Source: SIG636 sp045535465 (GTDB taxonomy: Bacteria; Bacillota; Clostridia; Oscillospirales; CAG-382). From it: 49,068 bases of DNA. The DNA is taken from positions 1 to 49,068 of the forward strand of contig JAZSLS010000035.1 in assembly GCA_045535465.1 (NCBI GenBank). The letters run 5' to 3'. The position numbers were made by a program, and so were the translations under genes. The notes under the pieces are model-generated. The model was given only the letters and a program-made list of their open reading frames with translations. It did no database searches and was not told the origin of the DNA. Shown here piece by piece: positions 31,869 through 41,900 of this stretch; positions within the stretch are counted from its first letter, which is position 1, and every line of letters begins with the position of its first letter.

Positions 31869-32393
31869 ATGGGAAAAGCAATTTATACCCTTGGACTTTC
31901 CAAGATTGAGGTGGGAGCAATAGCCGCAGACGGCGGAATGGGCGAAAGCCTTGAACAGCTTGGCTATACCTACCAAGACACCTGCAAAATGACGCAGGAA
32001 GACCCGGAAACTACCGACCATTACGCGGAAGAGGTAGACGACCCGGTAGTAAGCATCAGCCGCGGCGGAAAGACAAACTTTGCCTTTTCGATTATGAACC
32101 CTTCCGTAACGGTACTTGCCGACCTTTTGGGCGGAACAGCCGACGAAAGCAACGGCAAGTGGGAAGCACCGGACAAAATTCCGGTAGTGGAAAAGTCGGT
32201 ACGAATTACACCGGAACAGGGCCTTAAATTCGAGATTCCGCGAATGAAGCTCGTAAGCAAGATTAACGGAGATTTCAGCAAGAAGGGAATACTTCTTATT
32301 GAGGTAGCGGGAACCGTTATGCAGCCTACGAAGACCGGAGTAAAGAAAATGACGGCTACCCTTTTGACACCTGCGGCCCCTACACAGGAGTAA
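31869..32393 (+). CDS. Major tail tube protein
   Basis: A 174-residue protein that begins MGKAIYTLGLSKIEVGAIAA and has an acidic middle (YQDTCKMTQEDPETTDHYAE) followed by SRGGKTNFAFSIMNP. Such N-termini are common in Bacteroidota siphophage tail tubes. It lies before the chaperone and tape-measure genes and is followed by a strong terminator-like hairpin, as highly expressed tube genes often are. Confidence 0.8.
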   Translation: MGKAIYTLGLSKIEVGAIAADGGMGESLEQLGYTYQDTCKMTQEDPETTDHYAEEVDDPVVSISRGGKTNFAFSIMNPSVTVLADLLGGTADESNGKWEAPDKIPVVEKSVRITPEQGLKFEIPRMKLVSKINGDFSKKGILLIEVAGTVMQPTKTGVKKMTATLLTPAAPTQE

Positions 32394-32417
32394 CAAAAGG
32401 GCTACTAAGACTAACCC

Positions 32418-32445
32418 GAAAGCCCTCTAAACTTAGAGGGCTTTC
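32418..32445 (+). terminator. Hairpin terminator after the tail tube gene
   Basis: GAAAGCCCTCTA (32418-32429) is the exact reverse complement of TAGAGGGCTTTC (32434-32445), with a 4-base loop and a T/A-rich 3' side. It probably gives partial termination between tube and chaperone genes. Confidence 0.75.
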
Positions 32446-32460
32446 TTAATTATTGAGAAT

Positions 32461-33039
32461 ATGAGCGAAGAAAAAAGGGAACCAACCCTTACCGAAATAG
32501 AAGCTAACGAACTAAACCTGCTAATAAAGCGCGGGGTTAAGTTCGATATAACCTACAAGGTTCGTAAGAGAAAACCCGGAATAAAGGGCTTCTTCCAGCG
32601 CAAGGTAAAAGAAACCATTACGGAAGCCTTCGAGATACAGGAACCTACGCTTTCAGTTCTTGACAGGCTTAGCGAACTATGGCTACAAATAGCCATAGAC
32701 GAAGATAGCCTTAAAGCAGGCGGAACTAATACGCTTATCGAAGCCAAGAACATAGCGCACGAACATAACCGCAGGGCTGCCCGAATAGTAGCTATTGCCG
32801 TACTTGGCGAAGATTACCACGTTACCGAAGTGTTAGCCAGCGGAAGGAAGAAGACATACAACGACGACAAGGAATTAGACCGCCTTACGGAGTTGTTCCA
32901 CCGTACTATAAAACCTTCAAAGTTGGAAGGAATAGCCAATACCGTAACAGCTATGGCCAACTTAGGGGATTTTATAGGCTCTATGCGATTGATGACCGGC
33001 GCAAGGACGACACAACCGAGAAAGAAGGGCATAGAGTAA
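32461..33039 (+). CDS. Tail assembly chaperone (gpG-like, frame 0 product)
   Basis: A 192-residue protein between the tail tube and tape measure. It has a basic N-terminal segment (VRKRKPGIKGFFQRKVKE), a helical middle and a C-terminus KLEGIANTVTAMANLGDFIG. By position it is the G-type tail chaperone. The -1 frame stays open from well before its stop to 33266 and has no ATG, GTG or TTG start, so a longer G-T fusion is probably made by ribosomal slippage. Confidence 0.7.
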   Translation: MSEEKREPTLTEIEANELNLLIKRGVKFDITYKVRKRKPGIKGFFQRKVKETITEAFEIQEPTLSVLDRLSELWLQIAIDEDSLKAGGTNTLIEAKNIAHEHNRRAARIVAIAVLGEDYHVTEVLASGRKKTYNDDKELDRLTELFHRTIKPSKLEGIANTVTAMANLGDFIGSMRLMTGARTTQPRKKGIE

Positions 33040-33266
33040 CCGGACTAAATAGTCCTTTTGGCCGCCGGGGGTCTATTTGCGCCCACCTCGGCTGGACTTG
33101 GGACTACTTACACCACGGCGTAGCTTGGGCTATTGTTCAGCGTTTGCTGATTGACGCGCCGAACATAGCGACGGAAGGCGAAGGCGGAGAAGACGCAACG
33201 GAAGTAGCAATAACGCAGGAAAACGCCGCGACACTATTACAACAAATTAACGATTTATCACGATGA
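33003..33266 (+). CDS. Tail chaperone T-extension, reached by -1 frameshift
   Basis: This is the -1 reading frame that continues the chaperone. The sequence after the likely slip (about 33021-33027, AGA AAG AAG) reads GHRVTGLNSPFGRRGSICAH, then LGWTWDYLHHGVAWAIVQRL, and ends at a TGA that overlaps the tape-measure ATG. The SPFGR...LGWT...W motif is shared by small proteins placed before tape-measure genes in Bacteroidota phages. There is no classic X XXY YYZ heptamer; A AAG is the best slip codon. Confidence 0.6.
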   Translation, partial: KDDTTEKEGHRVTGLNSPFGRRGSICAHLGWTWDYLHHGVAWAIVQRLLIDAPNIATEGEGGEDATEVAITQENAATLLQQINDLSR

Positions 33267-36200
33267 AAGGCGGTTCTATTGAGTTCGATATAATAGCGAA
33301 CAACGGACAAATAAATAGTTCCCTAAAAGAAACGGAACGACGAATTACCGGCTTTTCTAAGACTACGGTAGCAGCGGGCGATAAGATTAACGAAATGTTC
33401 GACGTAACCCGCGAGAACATAGTAATACAAAAGCAGGTTATAAAAGACCTTGAAGCGCAGTACAAAAAACTTAAAGCGGAAATTTCCAAGGTTGCACCCG
33501 GAAAAGGGCAGGCGGAACTGATACGCGAAGCGAATGCGATTAAGGCGGAATTAGACGGAGAGCGTGCAGCACTTACCCAGCTGGAAGTAGAGGTAAAGAA
33601 GACCGAAACGGCACACGTAAACCTAAGAACACAGGTAAGGAACGCCGTACAGCAGTTGGCAGAAATGGAACAGGCAGGCCTGCGAGGAACGCAGGCTTAT
33701 AGGGAACTACAAGAGGAGTGCGGAAGGCTTACGGACGCTATGGGCGACGCGCAGCAGCAAGCGAAGATATTAGCCCACGATAACGCAGGCTTACAGGGCG
33801 TAATATCAGCAGTAAGCGGCGTAACGGGCGTTTTTAGCGCAGCGCAGGGCGTTATAGGACTATTTGCTGGGGAAAACGAAAACCTTGTTAAGATTCAGAC
33901 CCGAATACAAAGCCTTATGGCTATTACTATGGGGCTTCAACAGGCGGCGAACACCTTAAACAAGGATTCTTACTTCTCCCTTGTAACGCTTACCAAAGCA
34001 AAGCAAGCCTTTTCTGCGGTTACGTTATTCGCTGGCAAAGCCCTTGTTAAATTTGGCGTTTCTGCTAACGTAGCCCGCGTAGCAGCTACGGCCCTTACAG
34101 CAACGCTAACCCTTGGCCTATCCTTGGCTATTACAGCAGCTGTGGCGGGTATAAACAAACTTATAAAACGAAACGAAGAATTAAAGAAAAAGCAGGAAGA
34201 AGCACGGAAAGGTGCTGAGGATTGGGGAAACTCCATTAGCCAAAGTGCCGCCCCCGTTCTTGCTACATATATGAAGCTTCGGACAGCTTGGAAGGACTTA
34301 GGCGACGACGTTAAAGGGCGTAGCGAATTTATTAAGACGCATCAAAACGCCTTCGACGAATTGGGGGTTTCCTTGCAGAATATAGCGGACGCAGATAAAC
34401 TATTTATAGAGCAAACCGATAGTTTTGTAGCAGCGGTTATGAAACGCGCTACGGCTTCGGCATACGAAAGCCGTATGCAAAATAAAATATCGGAGCGCAT
34501 AGCACTTGAATCAACGGCCAAGTATAATATGGGGCATACGGTTGTTTCAAATGGCGACGGCGCGAAGGGAAATAACATTTTCGGTTATTGGCAATTTACG
34601 CAGGCGGATATAGAAAAAGCATTTGCTACAAAAGAAAGCTTACAAAAATTCTATAAAGACTACTTGCAATTCACGAAGGAAGTAAACGGAGAACAAGTAC
34701 CATACGGAAATAAGAGCAAAAATGCGTGGTTAGGAACGGCTGGCAACCTCGTAGAATTTACGGTAGGTAATGAAAATTCAATAGAACAGGCGCAGCAGTT
34801 AAGGGCCAACGTATTAAGGATTTTACAGCTATACGAAGACGCACGGAGCGACGCAGAAGCAGCAGCAAAAGCACAGGCAGAAGCGGAGTCTTTAATGGGT
34901 AAACTTGCCGGCGGGGGAAAGAAAGGTAGCAGTAGCGGAACCACGACAAACGACGACCCCTTTACGGAACAACTTAACCAGCGAAAGAAGGCCTACGAAC
35001 TATACTTTAAGTGGGTAAATTCCAAAGACGAAATACTCCAGCAGGCGGCAAAAACCGAGTTTGCCGGCATACTTGCGGAAGGTAGTAACTACTTGGATTA
35101 CCTTAACAAGCAGCGCGCGGCCCTTCTTGCGGCTATTGGGGAAGGAACCGGAACCAAGGAACAGCAAGAAAACCTGCGTAAGCTTAACAACGCGATAGCG
35201 GACGAAACGAAGGCTACCGTATTGGCAGATTTTGACGCTGCGCTGCAGGAGCAACTAAACGGCGCAAATTCCATTTTTGAGAAGCTGGCCCTGTTGGAAG
35301 AAAAGCGTAAGGAGCTTAGCGGCGACGGTTCCGACCTTGACAACGGCAAGAAGGACATAGTAGACAAAGCAGAACAGGACATAGCGGCAGAAGCCCAGCA
35401 ACAGACGCAGCAGCTACTGAACGAATACGCCGGCTACCTTTCCGAGAAAATAGAGTTTGAAGCGACATACGCTGAGAAAAGTCGCCTTCTTAACAAAGCA
35501 ATAGCAGAAGCTAAAACCGAAGACGAAAGGATGATAGCAGAAGCAGCTCTCGCAGCCCTTAACAAGAAGCGCGACGAATACAGCGTAACGCCGGAACAAA
35601 CGAACTACGAAGAACTTAAAAAGCAATACAAGTCCTACCAGCAGGAAATAGCTGACATTACGGCGGAGTACGACGAAAAAATAGCCTTAGCTAAAAAGAA
35701 CAATAACGCTGAGCTTGTAGCGGAGCTGGAGAAAGAGAAGAACAAAGCCCTAAGTTCGGCAGCGTTACAGCAGTTGCAGGACAGCGGAGCGTGGTCGCAG
35801 TTGTTCGGGAATCTTGACGACCTTACATCTAAGCAGATTACCGACCTTATAGCTAAGATAGAAGCGCAGCGGGCGCAGTTGGGCGTAGAACTTAACCCCG
35901 AAGACCTGCAAGCGGTTTTAGACAAGCTTAAAGCCGCTAAGGACGAAGTAGAAACCCGCAACCCGTTTAAGGCCCTTTCCCTTGCCTTGAAGGACTACAA
36001 GAAAGACGCAAGCAAAGCCAACCTTTCGGAAGTGTTCGGTTCCCTTGCTTCTTCTATTGACTTGGTAAAGGGGACATTCGACGCAGTTACGCAGGGCTTG
36101 GCAAGTATGGGACTTGCCGGCGACGAAGTAACGCAAGACCTTTTAGGCGATATAGGCAATATGGTAGGCGCAGCCGGCCAGCTTGCCACCGGTATAGCCA

Positions 36201-37180
36201 CCGGAAACCCGCTAAGTATCATACAGGGAAGTATAGGTCTTATTACTTCGGCGTTTGAGGTATTTAACGTAAAAGACCGCAAGGCAGAACGCGCGACAAA
36301 GAAACACGCAGAAGCCGTAAAAACGCTGGAAAAGGAATACAAAGCCCTTGAACACGCAGTAGACAAGGCATTAGGCGAAAGCGTTTACGAAAACCAAAAG
36401 GCCCTAATTTCCAATATGCGCCAGCAGCAGCTCCACCTGCAGGAGATGTGGAAGGCAGAGGAAGGAAAAAAGAAGACGGATAGCGACAAGGTAGAGGAAT
36501 ACAAGGAGCAATATGCGGAACTTGGCAGGCAGATAGAAGACACCATAGCGGAGATAGCGCAGAGCATTACGCAGACTTCCGCGAAGGACTTAGCCAGCCA
36601 GCTGTCGGACGCGATAGCCGAAACTTTTACGGACGGCTTCAATAGCGCGAAGGTAAACCAAGCAATAGAGAAGGTAGTCCAGCAAGTTATGCAGAACGCC
36701 GTAAAGAACGCCTTAAAGCTTCAATTCTTAGAAGGCCCGCTACAAGCGGCAATAGCCCAGCTTCAAAAAGATATGGGCTTTGACGCAGAAGGAAACGGAA
36801 GCTTCGACGGCCTTACGGAAGCTGAACAAGACCGGTTCCGGAATAGGGTAAAAGAGATAGCCGCCAGCTATACCGAAGCCTTGAAGATGTACGAAGACTT
36901 GTTTAAGGAGTTGGGCGACGAAGCCGGCGACCCTACCAGCACTATGGCAGGAGCTATAAAGGGAGCTTCGCAGGAAAGTATAGACCTTTTGGCGGGGCAG
37001 ACAAACGCCGTCAGAGTAAACCAAGTTGTAGAAATAGACATATTACGTCAGCAGCTTATACGCTTGGCAAGTATTGACAACAAAATAGGCGTTTCTAACC
37101 AGCTTTTAGGGCAGATTTACGACGAAGTAAAGGGTTACAGCGCGTCCGACCCATTGAGGGCGCAAGGAATAACACAATAA
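33263..37180 (+). CDS. Tape measure protein
   Basis: The 1305-residue protein sets tail length and goes through the tail tube. It has long coiled coils (about 50-160, 550-900, 1000-1110), a hydrophobic central segment near 250-295 (ATLTLGLSLAITAAVAGINK) and a glycine-rich linker near 550. By the common rule of about 1.5 A per residue it suggests a tail near 190-200 nm, if none is removed. It starts in the ATGA overlap with the chaperone frame. Confidence 0.9.
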   Translation: MKGGSIEFDIIANNGQINSSLKETERRITGFSKTTVAAGDKINEMFDVTRENIVIQKQVIKDLEAQYKKLKAEISKVAPGKGQAELIREANAIKAELDGERAALTQLEVEVKKTETAHVNLRTQVRNAVQQLAEMEQAGLRGTQAYRELQEECGRLTDAMGDAQQQAKILAHDNAGLQGVISAVSGVTGVFSAAQGVIGLFAGENENLVKIQTRIQSLMAITMGLQQAANTLNKDSYFSLVTLTKAKQAFSAVTLFAGKALVKFGVSANVARVAATALTATLTLGLSLAITAAVAGINKLIKRNEELKKKQEEARKGAEDWGNSISQSAAPVLATYMKLRTAWKDLGDDVKGRSEFIKTHQNAFDELGVSLQNIADADKLFIEQTDSFVAAVMKRATASAYESRMQNKISERIALESTAKYNMGHTVVSNGDGAKGNNIFGYWQFTQADIEKAFATKESLQKFYKDYLQFTKEVNGEQVPYGNKSKNAWLGTAGNLVEFTVGNENSIEQAQQLRANVLRILQLYEDARSDAEAAAKAQAEAESLMGKLAGGGKKGSSSGTTTNDDPFTEQLNQRKKAYELYFKWVNSKDEILQQAAKTEFAGILAEGSNYLDYLNKQRAALLAAIGEGTGTKEQQENLRKLNNAIADETKATVLADFDAALQEQLNGANSIFEKLALLEEKRKELSGDGSDLDNGKKDIVDKAEQDIAAEAQQQTQQLLNEYAGYLSEKIEFEATYAEKSRLLNKAIAEAKTEDERMIAEAALAALNKKRDEYSVTPEQTNYEELKKQYKSYQQEIADITAEYDEKIALAKKNNNAELVAELEKEKNKALSSAALQQLQDSGAWSQLFGNLDDLTSKQITDLIAKIEAQRAQLGVELNPEDLQAVLDKLKAAKDEVETRNPFKALSLALKDYKKDASKANLSEVFGSLASSIDLVKGTFDAVTQGLASMGLAGDEVTQDLLGDIGNMVGAAGQLATGIATGNPLSIIQGSIGLITSAFEVFNVKDRKAERATKKHAEAVKTLEKEYKALEHAVDKALGESVYENQKALISNMRQQQLHLQEMWKAEEGKKKTDSDKVEEYKEQYAELGRQIEDTIAEIAQSITQTSAKDLASQLSDAIAETFTDGFNSAKVNQAIEKVVQQVMQNAVKNALKLQFLEGPLQAAIAQLQKDMGFDAEGNGSFDGLTEAEQDRFRNRVKEIAASYTEALKMYEDLFKELGDEAGDPTSTMAGAIKGASQESIDLLAGQTNAVRVNQVVEIDILRQQLIRLASIDNKIGVSNQLLGQIYDEVKGYSASDPLRAQGITQ

Positions 37181-37183
37181 CGT

Positions 37184-37693
37184 ATGGAATTAAATAAAGA
37201 ATTAGCATTAGAAGCCAAACGTAACGGCATTTGTACGGAATGGTTTAACAGGTTGCAGAAAACAACCGATAAGGGCGAACTTGTTAAAATGTACCTTGAA
37301 GGCATAGACTTCTGCCTAAGCAACGACTACCCCAGCCGGGCGTACATTAAGGAACATTTCGTAGGCTTCTGCGAAAAATACGGGGTATTCTTGGATGAAG
37401 CGATAGATACCGAGAACTTCCGCCACGTTGTAGCCTTGGGTACTTCTTCCGGAACCACCCGCTACATGGGCTTTGAAGTGGGGCAAGTTTTCGCTAAGCA
37501 CGACAGCAGCGTAGAAATAGAAGCTTCCGGTAATTCCTTCGTTATGGTGGACGTTTTCGACGACAGCAGCGTAAAGGTAAGGACTTTCGACAACGCGAAG
37601 GTGTGCGTAAATAGGTACGGCGGCCACGTAGAAGCCGAGAATACCGGTAATTCAGTAATTAAGGTTATCAACAAAAAGAAAAGTAATTATTAG
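37184..37693 (+). CDS. Unknown tail-region protein with beta-helix-like repeats
   Basis: A 169-residue protein after the tape measure. The N-terminal half is helical (MELNKELALEAKRNGICTEW). The C-terminal half has short tandem beta units of about 10-12 residues: AKHDSSVEIEASGNS, DVFDDSSVKVRTFDNAKVCV, HVEAENTGNSVIKV. This suggests a small right-handed beta-solenoid. Such proteins occur at this place in Bacteroidota phages. Role unknown, perhaps in the tail tip. Confidence 0.6.
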   Translation: MELNKELALEAKRNGICTEWFNRLQKTTDKGELVKMYLEGIDFCLSNDYPSRAYIKEHFVGFCEKYGVFLDEAIDTENFRHVVALGTSSGTTRYMGFEVGQVFAKHDSSVEIEASGNSFVMVDVFDDSSVKVRTFDNAKVCVNRYGGHVEAENTGNSVIKVINKKKSNY

Positions 37694-37695
37694 TT

Positions 37696-38904
37696 ATGGC
37701 AAACGAAAATAACATAGTTCTAAACCTTCCCTTTGACGAAAGCGCAGGTTCAAAAAAAGCTTATGATTACAGCGGCAACAGGTACGACGGCAATGTAGTA
37801 AACGCGGAGTTCGTAAGCGGAAAGCAGGGAAACTGCATTAAGTTCGACGGGCAAGGCTATTGCGAGATTGACGCGAATGTAGTACAGCTTGCCGGCGATT
37901 TTACGCTACTTGCTTGGCTCAAACGTTCAGACTATCCCGACGGCTTTACAGGTAAGCGTATAGGCTTCTTCGTACGTTGGGAAGCTATTAACGGCTATTC
38001 GGAAGAATGGTTTGATATTAACGCGGATAGTTGGGGCTATTGGGCCGTAGTAAAGCGAAACTACACTATCTACATCTACTTAGATACCCAGCTAATTAAA
38101 GAGATAGAACTGCCGGCGCAGCCTACCGGCTTCGCCTTCCTGCAAGACATTTACGGAACCAAATACGGCTACGGCCTTGTAGACGACGTTAAGCTGTATA
38201 ACGTAGCTTTCACGAAGGAGCAAATAGCCGAAAGTATTAGTTCCGTTTCCCAACTTGCGTACAGCATAGACGGGGTGGACTTCAAAGAATGGGATATTTA
38301 CGTAAGCGAAAGTTCCGGCCTTCTTGACAAGCCGAAATTAAAGGCCCCGCTTACGGTAGAGTGGGACGACTACCACGGCGAAATAGTAGACCTTAAAAAC
38401 AAGAGGTACCAGCCGCGCGAAATAACGCTTAAATGCTTTATGTACGCTACCGGTAAAATTAACTTCGTTACCAAACTTAATAAGTTCTTGGAAGTATTCG
38501 ACAAAGACGGAACCCAAAGGCTTATGGTAGATATACACCCGACTAAGCCGCTTGTTTACGAAGTCTATTTACCGGACGGAATAGCAGTTACTAAGCGTTG
38601 GAACGACGACGTTATGGTAGGAACCTTTACCTTGAAGCTTAGGGAACCCGACCCTGTTAAGCGAGTGGTAAGACACCAGCGAATAAGTGAAGGAACAAAG
38701 ACCCTTTCTATAACGCTTACCAGCAGCAAGGCGGTATCTATATTTTGGGGCGACGGGACGGTAACGGAAGACGTTTTCGGAACCGAAGTAAACGTTTCGC
38801 ACACCTACGATAATAACGGCATCTATTACGCTATTGTAGCCGGTGTTATTGAGAAAATAGAAGACTTCACTACTAACGGAATTATCGTATGGAACAAATT
38901 GTAG
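37696..38904 (+). CDS. Distal tail protein with lectin-like N-terminal domain
   Basis: A 402-residue protein. Residues 1-180 look like a LamG/concanavalin-type jelly roll: LPFDESAGSKKAYDYSGNRY, then VQLAGDFTLLAWLKRSDYPD. The middle (about 190-330) resembles a distal tail (Dit) domain and contains VEWDDYHGEIVDLKNKRYQP. The C-terminus is PKD-like: VSIFWGDGTVTEDV and VSHTYDNNGIYYAIVAG. The lectin-like part may bind host glycans. It overlaps the following tail-tip gene by 16 bases. Confidence 0.7.
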   Translation: MANENNIVLNLPFDESAGSKKAYDYSGNRYDGNVVNAEFVSGKQGNCIKFDGQGYCEIDANVVQLAGDFTLLAWLKRSDYPDGFTGKRIGFFVRWEAINGYSEEWFDINADSWGYWAVVKRNYTIYIYLDTQLIKEIELPAQPTGFAFLQDIYGTKYGYGLVDDVKLYNVAFTKEQIAESISSVSQLAYSIDGVDFKEWDIYVSESSGLLDKPKLKAPLTVEWDDYHGEIVDLKNKRYQPREITLKCFMYATGKINFVTKLNKFLEVFDKDGTQRLMVDIHPTKPLVYEVYLPDGIAVTKRWNDDVMVGTFTLKLREPDPVKRVVRHQRISEGTKTLSITLTSSKAVSIFWGDGTVTEDVFGTEVNVSHTYDNNGIYYAIVAGVIEKIEDFTTNGIIVWNKL

Positions 38905-41900
38905 TTATACACCCCGACGGAACAACCCTACCCCTTATTACAAGGGGTAAGGCTTCCGGCGTTACCAAGGCAGAGCAAAAGGTCGCCCTTCTTGGGGAAG
39001 ATATTGTAACCCTTTCGGTAAAGAGTACCGCAAGGCTTGACTTCTATATAGGAGATAGAATAGACGTGTTCGGGAAGGTTTACACGCTTAACCAGCCCGC
39101 CGTATTGAAGAAGACCGGTACCCGAAGGCTTGAATATACGCTTACCTTTGAAGGCGTACAATACGAACTAATAGACGCTCAATGGCTGCTGCCGGACGAT
39201 ACGGTATTAGACAGCTTCACGGGCAACGTAGAAGACTTCCTTAGGCTTTTGGTAGATAACGCTAACCGCGTATTTCCGGGCCGTTGGGCCGTTGGAGCAT
39301 TCCCAGCAGATACGGAGTATAAAACCCTTACCTTTTCCGGTAAGAATTGCTTAGAGGTTCTGCAGTCCCTTTGCGGGGAATATAATACAGAATTTGAGAT
39401 TTCGCAGACTAACGGGGTTCGTACCGTAAACCTTAAAACAGCCGGCGTAAACTTCCCTTATACCTTCCGGCACGGCAGAACCGGGGGCCTTTACGAACTT
39501 TCCCGCCAAAATATAAACTCTAAGAACGTAGTTACCCGCCTTTACGTTTACGGCGGAAGCAACAACTTAGGAAGTAGTTATAGGCATAGTAAGTTATGCC
39601 TTCCGGGAAAGAATAAGAACGCTTCATACATTGAAAACGCCGCGGCTGTGGCCGCCTTCGGTTTGAAGGAGAATATAAAAACCTTTGAAAAGATTTTCCC
39701 AAACCGTTACGGGCAGGTAACAGCAGCTGGAAGTAAGTATTTCGGCTTCATAGACGGAACTATGAACTTCGACCTTAATGAGAAGGAAACCGACGGGGTT
39801 ACGACAAAGTGGCTTATTAACGGCGTTACCGCAAAAATTAAGATGACTTCGGGAAACCTTGCCGGCTACGAGTTTGACCTGCACAAGTACGACCCGGCGA
39901 CAAAGGAAATACAGGTAGTCCCGTTCACGGACGAAAACGGTATGAAGTTCCCCAGCGAAACAAGCGCGGCCTTTCAGTTCGGCGTAGGCGATACGTACTT
40001 TTTTACCGACATAAACCTGCCCGACAGCTATAAGACGGATTCCGAAGCCCAGCTTTTAGAAGAAGGAACAGATTACTATAATCAGTATTGCCAGCCCCAA
40101 GTGCAATACGCTTTAAGTATCGCGGAAAACTTCATAGCGCAGTTTGCCGGACAGCTTACCGTAGCCAACCTTTTCGCGGTTGGCGACTACATACCGGTAG
40201 AAGACGAAGATATAGGCGTAAACAAGGCCGTACGAATTACAGGGTTTACCCGCGACCTTCTGCACCCGTACAAGTATTCTATAACCTTGGGCGATTCCGT
40301 ACAAATGACGACAATAACCCGCATTATTTCGGACTTGCAGAAGGTAGACAACATTATCAAGATTAACGACCTTGCAGACCCGGCAAAAGCCCGCCGTAAT
40401 TGGCGCGCAGCACAGGAAGTGCTGGCAAATATATTCGACCCGGACGGCCACTACTATACGGACAAAATAAAGCCGCTTTCCATTGAAACGCGGATGTTAG
40501 CCGTAGGCGCGCGTTCCCAGCAGTTTGTACTGCAGAACGCCCGATTTGAACCTAATTACGAAGGGAACGCCAATGTAGTAAAATTTTTCGGTGGTTCGCT
40601 TGTTCATTACACGATAATAGAAAATGCCGTAAAAAGTTGGGAGCTTGCAAGTACCACTATTTCGGGCCTTGTCTCTGCTACTTCCTACTACATTTACGCC
40701 CGTTGCGAGAAGGCAGGTACCGCCGGAAGCATTATGATAGACACCACGCAAAGGACGGTAGACAGCGACGCTGCCTACTACTATTTCCTTATTGGAAGCC
40801 TTAGCAGCGTTATAACCGACACGGGCGGAACCAACCCCGCGCGCCTTATTTCGCTTACGTATGGTTCTACCACCATTAACGGACGCTTCGTCAATACCGG
40901 CCGAATACAAAGCAGCGGCGGCGGCGTTACCTACTTCGACCTTGATAAAGGGGAAATAGGCGGCGTAATAAAGTTCGTGAGCGCAGACGGCAGCACCAAG
41001 AATGTGGCCGACCTTGACAGCGCAGCGCAGGAAACGAAGGACTATATAAACAACACCCTACCGGGCGTATTGCAGGAGATACAGGCGCAGCTGGACGGGC
41101 AAATAGAACAATTTTTTGAAACATACGACCCAACCATCAGCAACGCCCCCGCGTCTTCGTGGACTTCTACTACCGACAAGGAAAACCACTTAGGCGACCT
41201 GTTCTATAATACTTCTTCCGGAAAGGTATTTAGGTGGGTAAAGGAAGGAAGCGCGTACAAGTGGCAGGAGTTACAGGACAGCGAAGTAGCGCAGGCCTTA
41301 GCCTTAGCAAACGACGCGCTGGAACTTGCAAAGGATAAGCGAAGGATATTTACCACAACACCTACCACCCCTTACGAAGTAGGCGATTTATGGGTACAAG
41401 GCGGAAGCGGGGATATTATGCGATGTAAGACCGCCCGCGCTTCGGGTAACTATTCTTCCGCAGATTGGGAGAAAGCCAGCAAGTACACCGATAACACCGC
41501 GCTAACGGAGTTTATAAACGGGAGCTTTGCCACAACCGTAACCGACCTTACCAACCAATTAGATGGCAAGATAGAAAGCTGGTTTCAGACCACCGACCCT
41601 GCTACGAATTGGACTACTACCACGGAAAAGAAAAAACATACGGGGGATATGTGGTATAATTCTTCCACCAACAAGCTAAAACGTTATACGGGTTCAAATT
41701 GGGCGGATATTACCGACCAAACCGCGCTGGACGCATACGCTGCAGCAGAGAAAGCGCAGGACACAGCCGACGGCAAGCGTAGGGTATTCGTTGCTCAGCC
41801 TTCCCCGCCTTATGACGTAGGCGACCTTTGGCTAACAGGCGAAGCCAGCGACGGAACCTTAAAGCGTTGTATTACCGCGAGGGCTTCCGGTTCCTATATT

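Noticed and set aside
33263..37180. Several long minus-strand frames inside tail genes
   Set aside because: They overlap clear tail genes on the plus strand, have odd composition (Ser/Phe-rich) and no promoter or family.
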